Of a DNA stretch of 64,000 nt, positions 8,979-17,254 are shown in pieces. Position 1 is the stretch's first letter, and each line of letters opens with the position of its first letter. Under the pieces are notes generated by a model. The model was not told where the DNA came from. It made no database searches and saw only the letters and a list, made by a program, of their open reading frames with translations. The DNA comes from Mycetocola saprophilus. GTDB lineage: Bacteria > Actinomycetota > Actinomycetes > Actinomycetales > Microbacteriaceae. The position numbers and the translations under genes are program-made. The stretch spans positions 620,001 to 684,000 of the forward strand of contig NZ_JOEC01000002.1 in the NCBI RefSeq assembly GCF_000718085.1, written 5' to 3'.

Positions 8979-9605
8979 ATGAAAAACCTGAAATCTCGCC
9001 TCACCGCCCTTGCGCTCGTGAGCGTGCTGGGCCTCGCTGGCTGCAGCGCCCAGGACGGCACGACGAAGCCCGACTCCTCCAGTTCTGCGTCTGCCGAAGC
9101 GGGTGCGGAGGACCCCACGGGGTTCGTGACCATCCTCAAGGAAAACAACATCAAGACCGAGCCGGTGAACCCGGCAAAGGGCACGAAGCTGGAACTGCCT
9201 GAGGTAGAGGGCTGGACCACCAGCACCGATTCCCCGCCGCCCGGCACCCTCGCCATCATTACCGGTCCGCGCGGTGAGAGCGGATTCATCCCCAATCTCG
9301 TTGTCTCCGCCCTGAAAATTTCGGGTGATGCCAAAGCCGAAGAGATCGCTCAGGCTCTCGCTACCGGGCACCCTGGAACCGACGTCCAGATCGATGCGCC
9401 GGCCGAACCCGGCGACACCTTCACGGTCACCGGAGGACAGGTCGCGGGAGATACCCCGATGACTCTCAACCAGTACGGACGAATCGTGACCGAGGGTAAA
9501 ACCAAGTACCTGCTGCTGAGCCAGCTCAGCGCAACCACCGCCGATGCCGACGCTCAGGGTGAAGCCATCCAGGCTTCCCTTCCAACCGGCATCACCCTGA
9601 AGTAG
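8979..9605 (+). CDS. LpqN/LpqT-like secreted lipoprotein
   Basis: The 208-residue protein has a classical lipoprotein signal peptide (lipobox LGLAGCS, lipid-bearing cysteine about residue 23) and a short Ser/Ala-rich linker. The rest is one compact domain: an opening helix (FVTILKENNI), a W-containing segment (VEGWTTSTD), alternating strands, and a C-terminal helix after the LLLSQLSATT strand. The size and the segment order resemble mycobacterial LpqN/LpqT lipoproteins, which adopt a PsbP-like fold and are linked to cell-envelope assembly. The family assignment is by pattern only. It precedes the glycosyltransferase and acyltransferase genes by 166 bp and may belong functionally to that surface block. 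Confidence 0.7.
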   Translation: MKNLKSRLTALALVSVLGLAGCSAQDGTTKPDSSSSASAEAGAEDPTGFVTILKENNIKTEPVNPAKGTKLELPEVEGWTTSTDSPPPGTLAIITGPRGESGFIPNLVVSALKISGDAKAEEIAQALATGHPGTDVQIDAPAEPGDTFTVTGGQVAGDTPMTLNQYGRIVTEGKTKYLLLSQLSATTADADAQGEAIQASLPTGITLK

Positions 9606-9612
9606 TCGCTCG

Positions 9613-9657
9613 CTCGAAGTCTCCGCTTCGGTCGTTTCATCGGTCGGAGATTTCGAG
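9613..9657. terminator. Weak hairpin after the LpqN-like gene
   Basis: A 13-bp stem with one mismatch (9613-9625 and 9645-9657) encloses a 19-base loop. There is no T-tract, so any terminator or attenuator role is uncertain. Confidence 0.3.
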
Positions 9658-9771
9658 TGTAGAGCCTTCGAGTGCGGAGCCTTCGCTCCCAGACGTAACC
9701 CCACCGCATCATAAGGAAGCCGTGCCGGGTTCCTTTGACGACCCCAAAACTGACACCGTGAAAGGAACCTC

Positions 9772-11142
9772 GTGAACAGCGACACATTCTTCGCAATCTG
9801 CCTCATCTACTCGGGGGTTTTCGGCACGATGTTCATTTTGTACATCGTCGCGATCATCATCCCGTTCAGCCGGCTGAAGCCGGATCAGCCGGGCAACCCC
9901 GAAGATTTTGAGTGGCACTTTGTGGTTCCCTGCCGAGACGAGGAAGCCGTGATCGGCGACACCATCCTCTACCTCACCGAGTTTTTCCCCAGCGCCCACG
10001 TCTGGGTGATCGATGATGACTCCGAGGACTCCACCGCCGCGATCGTCACCGCCGCCGGGGAACGCAATACCCGAGTCCACCTGGTCCAGCGCCGCCGCCC
10101 CAACGCCCGAACCGGCAAGGCGCACGCACTGAACTATGCCTGGAAGCAGATCCTCGACTTCATGGGCCCGGACGCCGATCTTTCCCGCTCCATTCTGACC
10201 GTGGTTGACGCCGATGGGCGCCCCTCCGAAAACCTGCTCGAAGTGAGCTCGGGTCCGAACCTGTTCGGGGCTCGCGGCGTCGCCGCGGTGCAGGTTGAGG
10301 TTCGGATGTCCAATCGTTCGATACGCCGCCCCTTCCCCGAGTCCGACTGGTATAAGAATCTGGTTGCTCGCACCTTCGTTCGGATGCAAGACATTGAGTT
10401 TCGCGGTCCGATCTCAGCCATCCAGACCAGCCGTAAGTACACCCGAACGGTGAACGTCGGAGGTAATGGCCAGCTGGCTCGCATGTCTGCGCTGCTGGAA
10501 ATCTCCGATGATGATGGCCCGTGGCGGGGAGCGCTGCTGGAGGACTTTGAGCTGGGTTTGCACCTCCTCCTGTCCGGCTGGCGCAACGCCTACACGGCAT
10601 CGGCCTGGGTGGATCAGGAAGCCCTGTATTCGCTGCCTCGCTATATCACCCAGCGCGCCCGCTGGGTGCAGGGCACCATGCAGTGCATCCGCTACTTCCC
10701 GAGCCTGTGGAAGAGCCGATCGGTAAAAAACGCCGGGGCGTTGGAGATTTCCTACTTCCTGATTCAACCCTGGGTTCAGCTGCTGGGCACCCTGTTCTAC
10801 CCGATTCCGATCTTCTTCCTGATCTCGACCCTGGCCGAGGACCCCAAGCGCACCGCGATGTATTTGAGCGGAGGCGGCTGGCTGGTCCTGATCGGACTGG
10901 TGGTCTTCACCTTCGCCCAGTTCGGGGTGTGGGGTCCGATCTACCGCCATCGCAGCGAACCGAAGGCATCGGCCCTGACCGGGATCGGCTGGGGGCTCAG
11001 CTATGTGCCCTACATCTACCTGTCCTACGCGGTGGTCTGGAAGGCGTTTGTCCAATTTGTCCGCCGTCAAAACGGCTGGGCCAAAACCGTGCGCAACGGT
11101 GAGGCCGCATCCGATGCCGTTCTTGTTGCCCGATTGAAATAA
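9772..11142 (+). CDS. Membrane-bound family 2 glycosyltransferase (processive type)
   Basis: This 456-residue GT-A enzyme has an N-terminal membrane helix (about 8-31), a cytoplasmic catalytic domain and about three C-terminal helices (about 323-425). The processive-GT2 motifs are all present: VVPCRDEE, DDD (81-83), DAD (146-148), the catalytic ED of LLEDFELGL (257-258) and QRARW (294-298). That set is shared by poly-N-acetylglucosamine, hyaluronan and cellulose-type synthases, so it probably polymerises and exports a surface polysaccharide from a nucleotide sugar. The substrate is not readable. The GTG start is preceded by AAAGGA. An O-acyltransferase gene follows after 16 bp, suggesting that the polymer is acylated. 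Confidence 0.9.
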   Translation: MNSDTFFAICLIYSGVFGTMFILYIVAIIIPFSRLKPDQPGNPEDFEWHFVVPCRDEEAVIGDTILYLTEFFPSAHVWVIDDDSEDSTAAIVTAAGERNTRVHLVQRRRPNARTGKAHALNYAWKQILDFMGPDADLSRSILTVVDADGRPSENLLEVSSGPNLFGARGVAAVQVEVRMSNRSIRRPFPESDWYKNLVARTFVRMQDIEFRGPISAIQTSRKYTRTVNVGGNGQLARMSALLEISDDDGPWRGALLEDFELGLHLLLSGWRNAYTASAWVDQEALYSLPRYITQRARWVQGTMQCIRYFPSLWKSRSVKNAGALEISYFLIQPWVQLLGTLFYPIPIFFLISTLAEDPKRTAMYLSGGGWLVLIGLVVFTFAQFGVWGPIYRHRSEPKASALTGIGWGLSYVPYIYLSYAVVWKAFVQFVRRQNGWAKTVRNGEAASDAVLVARLK

Positions 11143-11158
11143 CGAAGGGAGAAATTCC

Positions 11159-13201
11159 GTGAGTCTTGTCACAACACCCCCTACGGAGAGCCCTCTCCCC
11201 GTTCGTCGCCGCGATCTTCGTGCGCAGACGCTTCCGACTACCCCGAAGGCTCCTCCGGCATCTCGCTCCCCGTGGTTTTTCCCGGCGGTAGACGGGATGC
11301 GCGGCCTGGCGATCGCCTCGGTGCTGCTGTACCACACAAACTGGAGCCCACGCGGGCTGTTCGGTGTGGACGTCTTTTTTGTGGTGTCAGGGTTCCTGAT
11401 CACGCTCCTGCTGATGCGCGAGCTGGATCGCACCGGCACCATCAAACTCAAGAAGTTCTACGTGCGCCGGGTGAAGCGTCTGTTGCCCGGCCTGATCATC
11501 ACCCTGGGTCTGGTTATCTGGGCGACCTGGCAGTTCGGTACGCTCCAGGAGCTACAGACCAACGCCACCAAGTCGATCTTCTCCCTGCTTCAGATTGCCA
11601 ACTGGCAGCAGCTCAACTCGGGCGAGGCCTATTGGGAAATGACCGGCAATATTCAGCCGCTCGCACACATGTGGTCGCTGTCCATTACCGAGCAGTTTTA
11701 TGTCGTGTGGCCGCTGTTCCTGCTCGCAGCCTGGTGGCTGTGCAGGCGACGCGCGCTGCCCATGCTGATCGTGCTGCTGGTGGCTCTGGTGGGTTCGGCA
11801 CTCGTGGCACCCCTGATGTGGGACGGCTCCAACTCGGACCGTCTCTACCTGGGAACAGAGACCCGTGCCGTGGGATTCATGGCCGGCGCAGCGCTGGCAG
11901 CCACCGTCTTTCTCGTGGTCAAGCGCCGTCTGGACCGTGGCACAGCCGAGCCCTCCTCTCGCACCTTTAGCTTCCTGATCACAAGCCTCAGCGTGGTGAC
12001 CCTGCTGATCGTTGTGGGCGCGAGTATCGCTACCGCGTCGTATCACGAAGCATGGCTCTACCAGGGCGGCCTGGCGGCCGTGGCAATCGCCGCCGCGATT
12101 TTTACCGCGACGCTGTGTTTCTCGGCCAACCGTATGGTGCGCTTCTTCTCGTTCTCGATCTTCGTCTCGTTTGGGCGGGTGAGCTACACCGTTTACCTGT
12201 TGCACCTGCCCGTTTTCTGGGGCCTGCAGAAACTGGTTCCCTCGATAGAACCACTAACGCTGTTCTTCTTCGGGGGTGGCCTCACCTGGCTCCTTGCCGC
12301 GTTCCTGCACCATGCGATCACCGAGCGGATGCGCCTGTCCACCTGGAAGATCAGCCGCGGCGTGCCCGCGCTGATCGTCTCGATGGCCCTGGTCTTCGCC
12401 GGCAGCATGTTCCTGCCCGAACAGCGAATGGCGGCGATGCGTGACACCACGATTTCCGCCGCCGATACCTCCAACCTCAATCTCGCTCCCGGTCGCGCGG
12501 GGGGCCGCCCGGTGGTACTCACCGTGGGAGACTCGCTCGCCAACGACTTCGCCACGATGCTCACCGAGCACGGAAGCAACGCGTTTGCGGTTTCCGACGC
12601 CGGTGTGGGCGGATGCGGGCTGATGTCTCCGGAACAGGTTCGTTCGACCAACGGCTATGTATGGGAAAAGCAGACCCAGTGTCTGTCCTGGATCTACACC
12701 GTGCCCAAGGCCATTAAAGAGGCCCAGCCGGACATGATTCTGATTCACAGCTCCTGGGATGCCGCCGATCAGCTGGTCGACGGAACCTGGATGAACGTGT
12801 GTGAGCCCGCCTACCAGGAACGCTACCTGGGCCAGCTGAAGAAGATTGTCGACTGGCGCGACCAGACCGTGCCCGATGCCCAGATTCTGTTTGCCAATGA
12901 GCGGCCCACCAATGGCATCATCTCGGTGGCCAGCCAGATGGGGTGTTATAACGACCTCCTGAAGACGGCTACCGAGACGTTCCCCCAGTCAACGGTGTTC
13001 GATTGGGCCGGATCGCTGTGTCCCGAAAACGGACCGTGCCGCAGCGAGACAGCCAACGGCGAGGCGATCTTCCTCAAGGACAACGTGCACCTCAGCAAGG
13101 CGGGGATGGACACCCTGACCTCCTGGCTGGAGAAGGAGCTGGCCGATCAGCGGGCAACCTTCACCGCGGCTTCATCCTCAGCGGACGCCGCCAATGGTTA
13201 G
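11159..13201 (+). CDS. Acyltransferase-3 / SGNH-domain surface O-acyltransferase (OafA-like)
   Basis: A 680-residue OafA/OatA-type protein. A short cytoplasmic tail is followed by a ten-or-so-helix acyltransferase-3 domain (about 40-405; motifs VDGMRGLAIASVLLYH, FGVDVFFVVSGFLI, YVRRVKRLLPGL and SITEQFYVVWPLF). An extracellular SGNH esterase/transferase domain follows (about 450-670), with Ser459 in VGDSLAND and the Asp641-x-x-His644 pair in DNVHLS. Such proteins move an acetyl or other acyl group across the membrane onto cell-surface glycans or peptidoglycan. The GTG start lies 16 bp after the glycosyltransferase stop and follows AAGGGAGA, so the two form an operon. Confidence 0.92.
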   Translation: MSLVTTPPTESPLPVRRRDLRAQTLPTTPKAPPASRSPWFFPAVDGMRGLAIASVLLYHTNWSPRGLFGVDVFFVVSGFLITLLLMRELDRTGTIKLKKFYVRRVKRLLPGLIITLGLVIWATWQFGTLQELQTNATKSIFSLLQIANWQQLNSGEAYWEMTGNIQPLAHMWSLSITEQFYVVWPLFLLAAWWLCRRRALPMLIVLLVALVGSALVAPLMWDGSNSDRLYLGTETRAVGFMAGAALAATVFLVVKRRLDRGTAEPSSRTFSFLITSLSVVTLLIVVGASIATASYHEAWLYQGGLAAVAIAAAIFTATLCFSANRMVRFFSFSIFVSFGRVSYTVYLLHLPVFWGLQKLVPSIEPLTLFFFGGGLTWLLAAFLHHAITERMRLSTWKISRGVPALIVSMALVFAGSMFLPEQRMAAMRDTTISAADTSNLNLAPGRAGGRPVVLTVGDSLANDFATMLTEHGSNAFAVSDAGVGGCGLMSPEQVRSTNGYVWEKQTQCLSWIYTVPKAIKEAQPDMILIHSSWDAADQLVDGTWMNVCEPAYQERYLGQLKKIVDWRDQTVPDAQILFANERPTNGIISVASQMGCYNDLLKTATETFPQSTVFDWAGSLCPENGPCRSETANGEAIFLKDNVHLSKAGMDTLTSWLEKELADQRATFTAASSSADAANG

Positions 13202-13334
13202 CCGGAAGAAGCGATTGATCCAGGCCTCTGGGGAGGGGTTGCCTCCACCCATTGGTGCATCGGGGTCGCTCGCGGATAGCCACGCGCGGCCCATCAGCTT
13301 GCCGAAATCGAAATGTCAGATTCTCGGCGGGACC

Positions 13335-13375
13335 GGGATGCTTCTCATCCCAGACACCCCGGCCATCCGGCCGGG
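13335..13375. other. Two adjacent hairpins between the acyltransferase gene and the Gly-rich peptide gene
   Basis: GGGATG-N5-CATCCC (13335-13351) and CCCGGCC-ATCC-GGCCGGG (13358-13375) are perfect small stems in a 213-bp gap that has no convincing gene. Without T-tracts they may be a leader structure of the next gene rather than a terminator. Confidence 0.35.
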
Positions 13376-13414
13376 ACAACAAACACCTAGGAAACAGAAA
13401 CAGGGGGGAAACGT

Positions 13415-13618
13415 ATGTACGGATCCGGAAATGGCGGCCTGATTGGCGGCGGTGGTCTGCTCGGTGGCGGCCTGATTGGCGGGGGCGGGCTGCTCAGCTC
13501 GACCGGTGCCTCGGTCACCGGAGCGGTGGTTCTGCTGGTCACGCTGCTGGCAAGCGGCGCTCTCATGCTGCGTGCGCGTCGAGTCAACGAGTCGCGCGAA
13601 CGCAACAGCCACGTCTAA
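13415..13618 (+). CDS. Gly/Leu-rich single-pass membrane micropeptide
   Basis: The 67-residue product has three parts. The Gly-rich head contains an 11-residue repeat (GGLIGGGGLLG, then GGLIGGGGLLS), encoded by a 33-nt tandem repeat starting at 13433 and 13466. One strongly hydrophobic membrane helix follows (about 33-51), then a basic tail RARRVNESRERNSHV. There is no cleavable signal peptide. The start is well supported: an AGGGGGG ribosome binding site precedes ATG, and a strong terminator follows the stop, so it is a self-contained gene. It was not recognised as any family. Its position between the polysaccharide genes and the giant repeat protein suggests an envelope role, by inference only. 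Confidence 0.72.
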   Translation: MYGSGNGGLIGGGGLLGGGLIGGGGLLSSTGASVTGAVVLLVTLLASGALMLRARRVNESRERNSHV

Positions 13619-13622
13619 AAAT

Positions 13623-13658
13623 CCGTGCTGGGCACCTTGAACGAGGTGCCCAGCACGG
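13623..13658. terminator. Intrinsic terminator after the Gly-rich peptide gene
   Basis: A perfect 15-bp stem (13623-13637 and 13644-13658) has a 6-base loop. It separates the micropeptide from the repeat protein gene. Confidence 0.75.
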
Positions 13659-13729
13659 GGTTACTCGTTCTAAATGGTGCCCGTGCGGTGCCGGCCGTCC
13701 AGTGGGACGGCGGAAGGTAATAGGAGAAA

Positions 13730-16700
13730 ATGTTTAAACAAACCCTTGCGGGAGTGGTGATCGCGGCACTGTGCGTGTCCGGTCTCGCGTCCGCAGCTTA
13801 CGCGGTGGAAACACCGCCGGGGGAGCGAACCTCGGCAACCCCGAGTTCCGATCCCACCTCATCCGGTTCCCCGGTCACCCCGGGCAGCCAGACCAACGTC
13901 TCCGTTGACCCGAGTGCGTCTGCGACGCCCGAGGTCTCCGCGACCACCGATGCTCCGGCTCCGTCCGATTCGTCGACAATAACCAAGGACTCGACCGCCG
14001 AGCCGCAGGCACCCGGCCAGGGCCGGGGGGCCGCGCCCTTCGCGACAACCGCGCCCGGCCTTCGGCCTACCGCAGGCAATCGCCTCGTGGGCCCGTGGCT
14101 GACCGGGTTCAACCTGCAGGTTACCCAGGGATCCTGGGCTCGCCCGCTGGTCCAGGGCCAGCAGCTCGAAATCCTTCGCCAGCAGCCGAATAGCCAGACC
14201 CCCGATTTCTCGTTCCCGGGGCTCGAAGACACCGGTCCCATTACCGGAACCGGACTGCTGAGCGCGCTCTGTGTGACCCGTGCCAGCGATGCCAACAACG
14301 CGGTGCTGACCGCGGAGCTGTGCACCGGCGCGGCAAACCAGGACTGGAAGCTGACCCGCTACGTCCACCAGGCAGCGACCCAGAACATCTGGACGCTTTC
14401 GATTCCAAACAGCCTCTCCGATGGAATCGGCTGGCACACCATCACCACCTCAAGCCCGGTTTACCGTGGATGGGTGTATCTCGGTTCTAAGCAGGAGCTT
14501 TCCTCGCTGAACCTGAACTTCCTCACCGCAAACGCCGGGATGACCGCGCAGGTTCGTTCGGTGGATTCCACCGCGAAGACCGCCGTAGTTGGCGGCACCG
14601 CGGTACCCGGATCCGAGGTCCGGCTGGAATACCCCGCGGGGACGTTCACCAAGGCAGCCGTGGATGCGGCGGGTAACTGGTCAACCACCGTGCGCAATCT
14701 CAAGTCAGGTGCGAACACGATCATCGCCGCGCAGTTTGTGGGTGGCGTGCAGTCGGGATCGACCGTGTCGCTCACCGCGACCGTTGTGGACACCCCGCTG
14801 ACCGCCCAGGTCAAGGTTGTCAACGTGGGTGCTCGCACCGCCGTTCTGGGTGGTACCGGTGTGGCCGGCTCCCAGATCAGCGTCGTTACCGATAACGGTA
14901 CGCTGTCCACTCAGGTCGCCACCGACGGAACGTGGGAGCTCAACGTCAGCGGATTGAAGCTGGGTGTGAACTCCTTCTCGGTCACCCAGAACAACGCCGG
15001 TGTCATCACCGGTCCGGTGCCGCTGTCGCTGAACCTCGCCGCACCGAGTCTGACCGCGCTGCTGAAGTCGCAGGACAACCTGGCCAAGAGCGCGGTGCTT
15101 GGCGGAACCGGCCAGCCCGGTGCCACCATCACGGTGAAGACCCCGGCCGGGGAGAAGACCACCACGGTGGACGGCTCCGGAAACTGGCAGTACACGGTCA
15201 CCGGACTGCCCAATGGAAGCACCGCTCTGCCGGTTACCCAGACCGTGAACGGAACGGTCTCTCCGGCGATCAATGTCAACGTGACCATCCTTGCCGCGGC
15301 CGAGAACTTCACCGTCGCCCTGCAGTCTCAGGACGACGCGGCAAAGTCCGCCATCGTGGGAGGAACCGGTGAGCCGGGTGCCCTGATTAACGTCGGCGCC
15401 ACCGGTGCCAACACCGCCCAGGCGATTGTGGGAACCGACGGGAAGTGGACCACCTCGATTACCGGTCTGAGCGTGGGCGGTAACGTCCTCACCGTGACCC
15501 AGACCGTGGGTTCTACGGAGTCCACCCCGAAGTACGTGCAGGTCAATATCAAGGCCGTGGCCGCACCCTTCACCGCCATGCTGAAGTCGCAGGATAACAC
15601 CGCGAAGTCGGCAACTCTGGGCGGCATTGGTGAGGTTGGCGCACAGATCAGCATCATCACCCCGTCCGGTGTGAAGACCACCGTGGTCGACGCATCCGGT
15701 AACTGGGAGTTCGTGGCGACCGGTCTGCCCAACGGACCGACCACCTTCCCCATCACCCAGACCATCAATGGCGTCGTTTCGGCACCGCTGAGCGTCTCGG
15801 TCACCATGCTTGCGGTGGCCGACAACTTCACCCTTGTGCTGCAGTCGCAGAACAACGCGGCGAAGACCGCCGTAGTGGGGGGAACCGGTGAGCCCGGTGC
15901 GACGATTACCGCGAGCGTGGGCGCCACCAAGTTCACCGCGACCGTGACCGCCGATGGCTCCTGGAGCACCACCGTAACCGGCCTGGTTGTGGGCGGAAAC
16001 ATCGTAACCGCGGCCCAGACCGTCCCCAGCGGAACCTCCGCGGATAAGTACGTGATGGTAAACCTCAGCGCGGTTGTTGCCCCGCTGACCGCCACGTTGA
16101 CGTCGCAGGATGACACCAAGAAGACCGCGACCCTCTCGGGTACGGGTGAGCCGAACGCCACCATTACGGTGAAGACTCCGGCCGGAGACAAGACCACCAC
16201 GGTGGCTGCCAACGGAAGCTGGGAATACACGGTCACCGGTCTGCCGAACGGTACCACCACCCTTGAGGTAACCCAGACCGTTGCCGGTGTGGTGTCGGCT
16301 CCGGTGAGTGTTCCGGTGACCATTCGGGCGAGCGTGGAGAACTTCACGGCTTCGCTGCAGTCGCAGGACAACGCGGCGAAGTCCGCGGTGATTGGCGGAA
16401 CCGGTGAACCCGGTGCCACCATCACGTTGGAGAGCACCGATGGTTCCACGGTCACCGCGACCGTGGCTGCCGATGGGATGTGGAGTGCAACCGTAGCCGG
16501 TTTGCGGGTGGGTCCGAACGTCATTCCGGTGACCCAGACCATCGGCGGTACCGTGTCGGGTGAGAAGAACGTGCGCGTCACCATCGTGGAGACCATTGCC
16601 ACGCTGACCGCCTCGGTTCTCTCGCAGGACAACACCGCCAAGTCCGCGGTACTCGGGGGAACCGGTCAGCCCGGTGCTACTATCACGGTGAAGAACGCCG

Positions 16701-17254
16701 CCGGGGACAAGACCACCACCGTGGACGCCTCCGGTACGTGGCAGCTCCCGGTTTCGGGCCTGCCCAACGGCACCACCACCTATATGGTCACCCAGACCGT
16801 GGCCGGTGCCGAGTCGACCCCGATTCCGGTCAACGTGACGATTCTCGCTCAGGTGTCGAACTTCACCGCTTCGCTGCAGTCGCAGAACGACGCCCAGAAG
16901 TCGGCAGTGATCGGGGGAACCGGTGAGCCCGGTGCCACCATCACGCTGGAGAAGATCGACGGCAGCAAGGTCACCGCGACCGTGGCCGCCGACGGTACGT
17001 GGAGCTCGAGCGTTGCCGACCTGCGGGTGGGACTGAACCTCATCCCCGCTACGCAGACCATCGGCTCCGAGGTTTCGGCCGAAAAGGTCGTGCGTGTCAC
17101 GATCGTCGAGACCGTTGTTCCGCTGAGTGCCAAGTTGCTCAATGTGAATAACTCGGACCGCTGGGCGAACATCACGGTGACCGCGACCCCCGGGGCGACG
17201 ATTACCGCTACCTCTCCGAACGGTACCAAGGCTACGGCCGTGGTTCCGGCTTGA
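13730..17254 (+). CDS. Giant secreted Ig-like repeat protein, N-terminal part (frameshifted)
   Basis: The 1174-residue frame starts after GGAG with a Sec signal peptide (cleavage likely after AAYA, about residue 25). A Ser/Thr/Pro-rich linker of about 85 residues comes next, then a region of about 160 residues with LCVTR and NQDWKLTRY segments reminiscent of a ricin-type (QxW) lectin. From about residue 270 it consists of tandem repeats of about 86 residues of bacterial Ig-like (Big_6-type) domains, typified by SQDNxAKSA, GGTGEPGATIT, GxWxxTVTGL and VTQT. Ten are complete. The eleventh stops midway at TGA 17252-17254, in a sequence that continues intact in the -1 frame. A secreted adhesin or matrix role is inferred. 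Confidence 0.88.
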   Translation: MFKQTLAGVVIAALCVSGLASAAYAVETPPGERTSATPSSDPTSSGSPVTPGSQTNVSVDPSASATPEVSATTDAPAPSDSSTITKDSTAEPQAPGQGRGAAPFATTAPGLRPTAGNRLVGPWLTGFNLQVTQGSWARPLVQGQQLEILRQQPNSQTPDFSFPGLEDTGPITGTGLLSALCVTRASDANNAVLTAELCTGAANQDWKLTRYVHQAATQNIWTLSIPNSLSDGIGWHTITTSSPVYRGWVYLGSKQELSSLNLNFLTANAGMTAQVRSVDSTAKTAVVGGTAVPGSEVRLEYPAGTFTKAAVDAAGNWSTTVRNLKSGANTIIAAQFVGGVQSGSTVSLTATVVDTPLTAQVKVVNVGARTAVLGGTGVAGSQISVVTDNGTLSTQVATDGTWELNVSGLKLGVNSFSVTQNNAGVITGPVPLSLNLAAPSLTALLKSQDNLAKSAVLGGTGQPGATITVKTPAGEKTTTVDGSGNWQYTVTGLPNGSTALPVTQTVNGTVSPAINVNVTILAAAENFTVALQSQDDAAKSAIVGGTGEPGALINVGATGANTAQAIVGTDGKWTTSITGLSVGGNVLTVTQTVGSTESTPKYVQVNIKAVAAPFTAMLKSQDNTAKSATLGGIGEVGAQISIITPSGVKTTVVDASGNWEFVATGLPNGPTTFPITQTINGVVSAPLSVSVTMLAVADNFTLVLQSQNNAAKTAVVGGTGEPGATITASVGATKFTATVTADGSWSTTVTGLVVGGNIVTAAQTVPSGTSADKYVMVNLSAVVAPLTATLTSQDDTKKTATLSGTGEPNATITVKTPAGDKTTTVAANGSWEYTVTGLPNGTTTLEVTQTVAGVVSAPVSVPVTIRASVENFTASLQSQDNAAKSAVIGGTGEPGATITLESTDGSTVTATVAADGMWSATVAGLRVGPNVIPVTQTIGGTVSGEKNVRVTIVETIATLTASVLSQDNTAKSAVLGGTGQPGATITVKNAAGDKTTTVDASGTWQLPVSGLPNGTTTYMVTQTVAGAESTPIPVNVTILAQVSNFTASLQSQNDAQKSAVIGGTGEPGATITLEKIDGSKVTATVAADGTWSSSVADLRVGLNLIPATQTIGSEVSAEKVVRVTIVETVVPLSAKLLNVNNSDRWANITVTATPGATITATSPNGTKATAVVPA

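Noticed and set aside
13202..13414. Possible riboswitch between the acyltransferase and micropeptide genes
   Set aside because: Two small hairpins are present but the conserved blocks of c-di-GMP, c-di-AMP or other known aptamers are not.
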